Source: Bacteroides caecigallinarum
Lineage (GTDB): Bacteria > Bacteroidota > Bacteroidia > Bacteroidales > Bacteroidaceae
Assembly (NCBI RefSeq): GCF_016902295.1
Contig: NZ_JACJLQ010000023.1
Coordinates: 1 to 58,445, forward strand
Direction of reading: 5' to 3'
Length of the DNA stretch: 58,445 bases
Part shown: piece by piece, positions 52,506-58,445 of the stretch
Position numbering within the stretch: the first letter of the stretch is position 1
How the letters are laid out: each line of letters opens with the position of its first letter
Program-made: the position numbers and the translations under genes
The notes under the pieces: model-generated
What the model saw: the letters and a program-made list of their open reading frames with translations, nothing else
Told to the model about the DNA's origin: nothing
Databases searched by the model: none

Positions 52506-54797
52506 TTATGCTTTACTGTCCATTATACCCATTTGAGGTATTTCTTGAGGAACATAGTCACCTTGGAAGAATCGGCTGGCACGGAGCAGATGTCTCCATA
52601 CACTTACCAACTCCTGGGTTTCCTGTAGGATGTTCAGATATACCATTGATGCCTTCAGACTTCTGTTGTCTGATTCCTGCATGTGGTTCATCTGGTGCTT
52701 ACGCAGTGCCGAAATCTTGTTCTTGAGTTCGTCACCTTTCTTCAGAATATCATCCGCTTCAGTATAATCGTTCGCTGTGATAGCGTTACGTGTACGGTCC
52801 ATCAGGCCGCATAATTCTTCTCTTATAGGAATGAATTCTTCTACATCGTCTTTAGGAACTGGGTTGAAGTTGTTGTCAACATGTTCCTTACATGGTTCAC
52901 AGATACGCTTCAAGCAGTACAGCATTTCTTCGCAGCTGTTTGTTCCAAGGTGAAACCATGTATTTTTTTCTATAGCTATCGTTATAGGAACTCGTCTCAA
53001 ACCGAGAATTTCCTTACGGCGACGTTTCTTCAACAGTTTACGTTGTTCGTCTGTTTCGTTCAGTGATTTTTTAAGCTTTCTCAAATCTTCGTTTATGAAA
53101 CCATCAGTCATCTTGACGTATGCATCCTTGCTGAAGTCGATGTAGTGAGTGAGAGTTTCCTGCACATGTTCACGAAGTAATGATAGTGTTTCGTTTTTGT
53201 CTTTGCTTGCCATCATACGCTTGAACAGGTCGTCCTGTTTCTCTGTCTCTTTCTTACTATACATCTTATTGCTTCGTATAAGCAAGAATATTGCCAAGGC
53301 TATGAATGCTACCATACCGACAATGTTGGTGTAGAACATTATTACCGTTACCAAGGCGCAAGCAGTGAATGCTACAAAAGCTGTGATGAACCATCCGCCT
53401 ATGACTGAAAGCATACCCGTGATACGGTAAACAGCACTTTCGCGTCCCCATGCACGGTCTGAAAGCGAAGTACCCATGGCTACAATAAATGTAACGTATG
53501 TAGTCGAAAGAGGTAGTTTCATTGTAGTACCTATGATGATAAGCAAACCGGAAAGGACTAAGTTTACGGCTGCACGGATAAGGTCGAAAGCGGCACCGTT
53601 TTCAAGAATCACTTCATCCTTGTTGAAGCGGCTGTTAATCCAGTTTCTCACGTTTGCCGGAATAACCTTTACCAAGAATTCGTTTATGCTGGTAGCTCTA
53701 CGCACTATTGTGCGGGCAAGGCCTGACGAACCGAACATTTCGTCTCCTTCTTCCTGGCGTGCCAAGTCAACTGAAGTCTTTATTACGTTCTGTGCTTTTT
53801 TGGATGTGGCCAAAGCATAGACCATGATAATACCCGATCCGATAAGGAATATGATAGGAGTCTTGGCTGACGACATCAATGATTCCATCATGAAGCCGTC
53901 AACGCCCGCACCGTTTGAGTTGGCTACAAAGTCAGTATATGCCGAATAACCTGCCAAAGGTACACCTATAAAGTTTACAAGGTCATTACCGGCAAATGCC
54001 AAGGCCAGTGAGAATGTACCAAGAAGCACTATTATCTTTAGCACGTTAACCTTGCACCAGTGTAGTATCTGCATCAGTATAGTGAAAAATACAAAACATC
54101 CTGCAACCAGCATAGTGGTGTTTGCGTCTATCCATCCCATCACCTCAGGTGTAATGAACGGTGCTGATTTAAGTCCTTTTATAAGTATAAAGTAAGAAAG
54201 AGCTGTAACGGCTATACCTCCGAATATACCTATGGTCCAGGAGAGATTCTTTTTATAGTTGAAACTAAATATAAGACGTGATATATATTGTACCAATGTT
54301 CCTGCTATGAAAGCTATCGCTACGGAAAGGAATATACCCAATATGACAGATAAAGCTTTTTCAGTATTTAGCAAATCTCCTAATGTAAGCCCTGTTTCGT
54401 CTGAGATAAGTTTAAGTATCGCAAGAATGAATGTTCCTCCCAATAATTCGAATACCATTGATACTGTAGTTGATGTAGGAAGCCCGAGGGTATTGAAAAC
54501 ATCCAGCAATACTACGTCCGTCACCATTACCGCCAGCAGGATACACATTATCTCGTAGAAAGAGAAATTATTAGGCTGGAATATACCGTGACGGGCTATA
54601 TCCATCATGCCGTTACTTAATACAGCTCCTGCAAATACACCTATTGCTGCTACGATAACTATAGTCTTGAATTTTGCTACTTTGGCTCCTACGGCGGAGT
54701 TCATAAAGTTCACGGCATCATTGCTGACTCCAACCATAAGGTCGAACACTGCCAGCATGAACAGGAATATTACAATTCCTAAATAAACAGTTTCCAT
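52506..54797 (-). CDS. PiT-family phosphate transporter with a PhoU-like C-terminal domain
   Basis: A 763-residue membrane protein. Residues about 1-540 form the PiT/PHO4 carrier with about ten helices. The two PiT repeats appear as GVSNDAVNFMNSAVGAKVA near the N-terminus and LPLSTTYVTFIVAMGTSLSDRAWG later. Residues about 545-760 are soluble, helical and charged, like a PhoU or DUF47 regulator that is usually a separate protein next to PiT genes. Import of inorganic phosphate with Na+ or H+ is the expected role. It is a single gene with its own terminator. Confidence 0.9.
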   Translation of the reverse strand: METVYLGIVIFLFMLAVFDLMVGVSNDAVNFMNSAVGAKVAKFKTIVIVAAIGVFAGAVLSNGMMDIARHGIFQPNNFSFYEIMCILLAVMVTDVVLLDVFNTLGLPTSTTVSMVFELLGGTFILAILKLISDETGLTLGDLLNTEKALSVILGIFLSVAIAFIAGTLVQYISRLIFSFNYKKNLSWTIGIFGGIAVTALSYFILIKGLKSAPFITPEVMGWIDANTTMLVAGCFVFFTILMQILHWCKVNVLKIIVLLGTFSLALAFAGNDLVNFIGVPLAGYSAYTDFVANSNGAGVDGFMMESLMSSAKTPIIFLIGSGIIMVYALATSKKAQNVIKTSVDLARQEEGDEMFGSSGLARTIVRRATSINEFLVKVIPANVRNWINSRFNKDEVILENGAAFDLIRAAVNLVLSGLLIIIGTTMKLPLSTTYVTFIVAMGTSLSDRAWGRESAVYRITGMLSVIGGWFITAFVAFTACALVTVIMFYTNIVGMVAFIALAIFLLIRSNKMYSKKETEKQDDLFKRMMASKDKNETLSLLREHVQETLTHYIDFSKDAYVKMTDGFINEDLRKLKKSLNETDEQRKLLKKRRRKEILGLRRVPITIAIEKNTWFHLGTNSCEEMLYCLKRICEPCKEHVDNNFNPVPKDDVEEFIPIREELCGLMDRTRNAITANDYTEADDILKKGDELKNKISALRKHQMNHMQESDNRSLKASMVYLNILQETQELVSVWRHLLRASRFFQGDYVPQEIPQMGIMDSKA

Positions 54798-55016
54798 AAA
54801 ATTATTTTTAGCTTTGATTTTTTCGATTGCAAAGGTCGGATTTAGATTATAAATATGTATTACAAGAATGTTACAAACGTGTTACAAAATTGGAGATGAT
54901 GAAAAAGATATATTTTATAACATTTATTATGAACTAATTATAAGTGCAATAATAATTTATATGCTAAAAAATCAATATTTAGTATTTATTATCCTATGAT
55001 TATAACTCTAAATTAG

Positions 55017-55024
55017 TAAATTTG
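55017..55024 (+). promoter_or_regulatory. -7 box for the IMP cyclohydrolase gene
   Basis: TAAATTTG, a full match, 28 bp before the ATG. The AT-rich gap of about 250 bp upstream (54798-55016) contains no other clear feature. Confidence 0.45.
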
Positions 55025-55051
55025 TAGCCGAATTCTAAAATTACAAAAGCA

Positions 55052-55654
55052 ATGTCAGAGTCAAAGAAAATTAAGACCGCTCTTATTTCGGTTTATCACA
55101 AAGATGGTTTGGACGCAATCATAGCCAAACTTCATGAAGAAGGTGTACAGTTCTTGAGTACTGGTGGAACTCGTCATTTCATAGAATCATTGGGTTATCC
55201 ATGTATGGCAGTAGAAGACATTACTACTTATCCTTCAATATTGGGAGGTAGAGTAAAGACTCTTCATCCGAAAATCTTTGGAGGTATTCTTTGCCGTAGA
55301 GGATTGGAAGACGACCGCAAGCAGGTGGAACAATATGAGATTCCTGAAATAGATCTTGTTATCGTAGATCTTTATCCATTCGAAGCTACTGTAGCTTCTG
55401 GCGCTTCAGAACAGGACATTATCGAAAAAATAGATATAGGTGGTATTTCGCTGATTCGTGCAGCTGCCAAAAACTTTAACGATGTTGTGATTGTGGCAAG
55501 CAAGGAGCAGTATCCTACACTGCAGAACATACTTAACGAGAAGGGTGCTGTTACTACTTTGGATGAAAGAAAGGCTCTTGCCCGTGAAGCTTTCGGCGTT
55601 TCATCTCATTATGATACAGCTATACACGCTTATTTCGCTGAAAATACTAAATAA
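55052..55654 (+). CDS. purH: Stand-alone IMP cyclohydrolase (N-terminal half of PurH)
   Basis: A 200-residue protein equal to the MGS-like IMP cyclohydrolase domain of PurH, which closes the ring of FAICAR to IMP. The family segments are KTALISVYHKDGL, FLSTGGTRHFIE, SILGGRVKTLHPKIFGGIL, VIVDLYPFEATV, KIDIGGISLIRAAAKNF and SSHYDTAIHAYF. Usual PurH is about 510-530 residues with a C-terminal AICAR transformylase domain. Here the frame stops cleanly at the domain border and the DNA after it holds no remnant of the second domain. A separate transformylase must be encoded elsewhere or be missing. It lies 91 bp upstream of mreB. Confidence 0.9.
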   Translation: MSESKKIKTALISVYHKDGLDAIIAKLHEEGVQFLSTGGTRHFIESLGYPCMAVEDITTYPSILGGRVKTLHPKIFGGILCRRGLEDDRKQVEQYEIPEIDLVIVDLYPFEATVASGASEQDIIEKIDIGGISLIRAAAKNFNDVVIVASKEQYPTLQNILNEKGAVTTLDERKALAREAFGVSSHYDTAIHAYFAENTK

Positions 55655-55679
55655 TTTTACATATAAATTTATAGTGCGA

Positions 55680-55713
55680 GGGTTAGCATGTCGTGTCTAT
55701 GACGTGCTAATCC
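55680..55713 (+). terminator. Hairpin between purH and mreB
   Basis: A 13-bp stem (55680-55692 with 55701-55713, two G-U pairs) with an 8-base loop. There is no T-run after it, so it may only slow transcription or shape mRNA ends before mreB. Confidence 0.5.
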
Positions 55714-55745
55714 TTATGCCGTATTAATAAACAAAGACCTAAAAG

Positions 55746-56768
55746 ATGGGTTTATTCTCTTTTACACAAGAAATTGCGATGGACCTTGGCACAGCCAATA
55801 CCATCATAATAAGTAATAACAAAATCGTTGTTGATGAACCTTCTGTGGTGGCTCTCGACAGACGTACCGAGAAAATGATAGCTGTGGGTGAACGCGCCAA
55901 GCTGATGTACGAAAAGGAAAATCCAAATATCCGTACTGTACGTCCTTTGCGTGATGGTGTGATTGCTGACTTTAATGCGTGCGAACAAATGATGCGCGGA
56001 CTTATAAAGAAGGTAAATCCTGGAAAAAGACTTTTCACCCCTTCTCTGAGAATGGTTATTGGTGTGCCTTCTGGTTCTACAGAAGTTGAACTTCGTGCTG
56101 TACGCGACAGTGCCGAACATGCCGGTGGTCGTGACGTATATCTGTTGTTTGAACCTATGGCTGCAGCAATAGGTATCGGCCTTGACGTGGAAGCTCCTGA
56201 AGGAAACATGATTGTGGATATAGGTGGTGGTTCTACGGAAATTGCTGTCATTTCTCTTGGAGGTATCGTTTCTAACAACTCTATCCGTATCGCGGGTGAT
56301 GACCTTACTGCTGATATTCAGGAATACATGAGCCGTCAGCATAACGTAAAAGTCAGCGAACGTATGGCTGAACGTATTAAGATTCATGTAGGTGCGGCAT
56401 TGACAGATCTTGGAGATGAGGCTCCTGAAGATTATATAGTCCGTGGCCCTAACCGTATTACAGCTCTTCCAATGGAGGTTCCTGTATGCTATCAGGAAAT
56501 AGCTCACTGTCTGGAAAAGAGTATTGCTAAGATTGAAACAGCTATATTGAGCGCTCTCGAAAATACTCCTCCTGAACTTTATGCGGATATCGTAAACAAC
56601 GGTATTTATTTGGCTGGTGGTGGTGCATTGCTTAGAGGATTGTCAAAACGTCTTACTGACAAGATTAATATTCAGTTCCACGTAGCTGAAGATCCGTTGC
56701 TGAGTGTGGCAAAGGGTACTGGTATCGCATTGAAAAACGTTGACCGTTTCTCGTTCCTGATGCGTTAA
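55746..56768 (+). CDS. mreB: Rod-shape actin homologue MreB
   Basis: A 340-residue actin-like protein that organises lateral cell-wall synthesis on the inner face of the membrane. It has the phosphate-1 loop DLGTANTII, DEPSVVALD, the phosphate-2 motif DIGGGSTEIAVISLGG and the adenosine motif YLAGGGALLRGL. It begins the rod-complex operon mreB-mreC-mreD-mrdA, with mreC 44 bp downstream. Confidence 0.97.
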   Translation: MGLFSFTQEIAMDLGTANTIIISNNKIVVDEPSVVALDRRTEKMIAVGERAKLMYEKENPNIRTVRPLRDGVIADFNACEQMMRGLIKKVNPGKRLFTPSLRMVIGVPSGSTEVELRAVRDSAEHAGGRDVYLLFEPMAAAIGIGLDVEAPEGNMIVDIGGGSTEIAVISLGGIVSNNSIRIAGDDLTADIQEYMSRQHNVKVSERMAERIKIHVGAALTDLGDEAPEDYIVRGPNRITALPMEVPVCYQEIAHCLEKSIAKIETAILSALENTPPELYADIVNNGIYLAGGGALLRGLSKRLTDKINIQFHVAEDPLLSVAKGTGIALKNVDRFSFLMR

Positions 56769-56812
56769 AGTATTACTCTATTGCATAGTCTCAACTTTTA
56801 TCAATAGCATTC

Positions 56813-57712
56813 GTGCGTAATATACTTGAATTCATACTAAAATATTCACATTGGGCTCTGTTTGTGTTGCTTCAGTTGATTGCGGCGATTCTACTGTTCA
56901 GGTTCAATAGTTTTCAGGGAAGTGTATGGTTTACGTCTGCTTCCGAAGTGACGGCTTCAGTAACGAAGGTCGCATCGGAAGTGACGCGATATTTCGGCCT
57001 TGAAAAGATGAATCGTGACCTGACGGAACGTAATGTACAACTGATGCAGGAGCTTGAATATTATAAGTCTTTGGTTGGTGATACCGCTAAGAATGATGAT
57101 AGTATGATACTTATTCAGGGTATGCAGGAAATTGTAAGGACCGATTCTTCTGTGGTTGTCCTTAAGAACCCGCCAGTAAAAATGGATAAGTCTTTTGTGG
57201 TATGTCCTGCAAGAGTCGTGAATATCAGTGTTAGACGGCATGATAATTACATCGCTATTGACAAAGGCGAGCATGATGGGGTGAAAACCGGTATGGGGGT
57301 TATAAGTGGTGTAGGAGTGGTTGGTATCGTTTGCCGTACTTCTGATAATTATTCTCTCGTGCTGCCGGTTATTAATTCTGGTAGCAGTATTAGCTGTAAA
57401 ATAGCCCGTACAGATTATTTCGGTTTCCTGAAATGGGAGGGTGGAGACCCTCTGACTGCATATATGACGGATGTTCCGAGACATGCCGAATATGAAATAG
57501 GTGATACTGTCGTGACAAGCGGACATAGTACTGTATTTATTGAAGGCATACCTGTGGGAACCGTGTCATCAAGAGATGAAAGTGACGACGAGATGTCGTT
57601 CACACTTGGAGTGCGTTTGTTTACAGATTTCGGAAGACTGAACGATGTTTATGTAATGACTTTGCCATCGCGTGAAGAACTTACTGATTTGGAAAAAGAT
57701 ATTAAGTACTGA
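56813..57712 (+). CDS. mreC: Rod-shape-determining protein MreC
   Basis: A 299-residue bitopic protein with one membrane helix (about 12-30, SHWALFVLLQLIAAILLF), a coiled-coil region (about 55-90) and the periplasmic beta domain (about 125-290) with DNYIAIDKGEHDGVKTGMGVISG. It links MreB to PBP2. The start codon is GTG at 56813; no ATG lies near in this frame. mreD begins 2 bp after its stop. Confidence 0.95.
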   Translation: MRNILEFILKYSHWALFVLLQLIAAILLFRFNSFQGSVWFTSASEVTASVTKVASEVTRYFGLEKMNRDLTERNVQLMQELEYYKSLVGDTAKNDDSMILIQGMQEIVRTDSSVVVLKNPPVKMDKSFVVCPARVVNISVRRHDNYIAIDKGEHDGVKTGMGVISGVGVVGIVCRTSDNYSLVLPVINSGSSISCKIARTDYFGFLKWEGGDPLTAYMTDVPRHAEYEIGDTVVTSGHSTVFIEGIPVGTVSSRDESDDEMSFTLGVRLFTDFGRLNDVYVMTLPSREELTDLEKDIKY

Positions 57713-57714
57713 AT

Positions 57715-58218
57715 ATGACAGCGGCGTGGGTAGATAAAATAAAATGGTTTGTGATTCTTGTATTGGTTCAAGGTTTGATTATTGGACAGATGCAGGTTTC
57801 TCGTTATGCTGTTCCGTTGATATACGTATTGTTTATTCTGAAAATGCCTTCAGACATTGGACGCAAAAATCTTTTGTTTTATTCGTTTCTTATAGGACTT
57901 TGCGTTGATATATTCGGGAATACTCCCGGGCTTAATGCTACGGCTTCTATTTGGCTTGCTATGGCAAGACCTGCATTATTGAGATGGCAGACGTCGCGTG
58001 ACGCCTCCGAGTCGTTTGTCCCTGGAGTAAAATCTATGCGTACAGCTCCATATTTCAGGTATGTTTTGCCTTCTGTTTTGTTGCATTCCTTTATTATTAA
58101 TGTTATTGATGCATTTTCTATATCCAGAATGGCTGATATAGCCATTGCCGCTTTATCTGATGCCGCTGTTACAGTGATATTGATAATGGTAATTGAATTT
58201 GTAGGGAGGAAGAAATAG
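57715..58218 (+). CDS. mreD: Rod-shape-determining protein MreD
   Basis: A 167-residue integral membrane protein with about five hydrophobic helices. The pattern (VIDKIKWFVILVLVQGLIIGQ-like start, FLIGLCVDIFGNTPGLNATAS, VIEFVGRKK end) matches MreD, which completes the MreBCD complex. It lies between mreC and mrdA and its stop overlaps the next GTG start by one base. Confidence 0.92.
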   Translation: MTAAWVDKIKWFVILVLVQGLIIGQMQVSRYAVPLIYVLFILKMPSDIGRKNLLFYSFLIGLCVDIFGNTPGLNATASIWLAMARPALLRWQTSRDASESFVPGVKSMRTAPYFRYVLPSVLLHSFIINVIDAFSISRMADIAIAALSDAAVTVILIMVIEFVGRKK

Positions 58219-58445
58219 TGAAACGTGATTATCAGCTCGAGAAGAGGAAATATACTATCGGTGGAGTTGTAGTTCTTATAGTGTTGGTTTTCATTGTACG
58301 TTTGTTCACTCTCCAGATAATGAGTGATGACTACAAGCGAAATGCTGACAGCAACGCTCTTCTTCAAAGAATTAAGTATCCTCCACGTGGATTGATTTAT
58401 GACAGGCAGGACAGATTGTTGGTCTTCAATCAGCCGGCATACGAT
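58218..58445 (+). CDS. mrdA: Penicillin-binding protein 2 (start only)
   Basis: A GTG at 58218 overlaps the mreD stop (TAGTG) and opens a frame that runs to the window edge, 76 codons. The product has a short cytoplasmic basic start (KRDYQLEKRKY), a membrane helix (about 13-30) and then RLFTLQIMSDDYKRNADSN and PPRGLIYDRQDRLLVFNQP, the conserved beginning of the PBP2 dimerisation domain. PBP2 is the transpeptidase of the rod complex. The gene is cut by the window end. Confidence 0.93.
   Translation, partial: MKRDYQLEKRKYTIGGVVVLIVLVFIVRLFTLQIMSDDYKRNADSNALLQRIKYPPRGLIYDRQDRLLVFNQPAYD

Noticed and set aside
54798..55016. Hidden gene or RNA in the AT-rich gap upstream of purH
   Set aside because: No ORF with coding character, no stable hairpin and no tRNA-like fold is visible; it looks like a plain divergent promoter region.
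55752..56507. 251-residue antisense ORF opposite mreB
   Set aside because: mreB is certain on the other strand and the antisense product has no family features.

Overview
The window is a 58 kb stretch of chromosome from a member of the Bacteroidales, probably close to Bacteroides, Phocaeicola or Prevotella. The evidence is a SusC/SusD pair, Bacteroidetes-type TAnnTTTG promoter boxes with almost no Shine-Dalgarno sequences, lipoproteins with Bacteroidetes lipoboxes, an operon for ferredoxin-dependent 2-oxoacid oxidation, and several outer-membrane families found mainly in this phylum (DUF4421, Porin_10, DUF4105/Lnb, DUF6340). Most of the window is housekeeping. I see no prophage, CRISPR array, rRNA or tRNA. 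The only hint of a mobile element is a 59-base ORF start at the left edge.

Layout. 1-9.6 kb: a small glycan-use locus with susD, a susC interrupted by two in-frame stop codons, and two divergently transcribed GH20 beta-hexosaminidase lipoproteins. 9.6-15.6 kb: a nitronate-monooxygenase-like flavoprotein, a secreted subtilase, xseA-xseB, ilvE, and the convergent ribosomal pair rplU-rpmA with a folded leader. 15.9-23.5 kb: an envelope operon on the minus strand in the order coaX, outer-membrane protein, TPR protein, lptC, CorC/HlyC-like protein, PpiD-like foldase. 23.6-29.8 kb: an Lnb-like DUF4105 protein, an alkaline-phosphatase-fold protein that appears to have lost its metal ligands, and secA. 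29.9-35.2 kb: a DUF6340-like lipoprotein, an acidic orphan protein, a metallo-beta-lactamase-fold hydrolase and valS. 35.3-40.4 kb: a four-gene minus-strand operon (porin, lone periplasmic binding protein, Gfo/Idh/MocA oxidoreductase, DUF4421 protein).

40.4-46.2 kb is a redox region. A minus-strand operon encodes a TPR protein, ferredoxin and the three subunits of a 2-oxoacid:ferredoxin oxidoreductase, plus a 56-residue two-helix membrane protein missed by length cut-offs. Divergent from it is a single-chain NfnA-NfnB-like fusion preceded by a 13-codon upstream ORF that overlaps its start. Together they could make reduced ferredoxin and exchange its electrons with NAD(P)H. 46.2-52.4 kb: a GNAT protein with queH, an orphan membrane protein, hflX, class I fumarase and an SBF-like transporter. 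52.5-58.4 kb: a PiT phosphate transporter with a PhoU-like tail, a stand-alone IMP cyclohydrolase (half of PurH), and mreB-mreC-mreD followed by the start of mrdA/PBP2.

The most unusual non-coding structures are two four-unit arrays on either side of GNAT-queH. One repeats TTTAAA exactly every 11 bp; the other repeats a near-palindrome, ACACGAACGTGT, exactly every 22 bp. These match about one and two turns of the DNA helix. No clearly new multi-gene system is visible. The best leads are the two arrays, the doubly interrupted susC, the metal-ligand-less phosphatase homologue beside lnb, and the small protein in the oxidoreductase operon.
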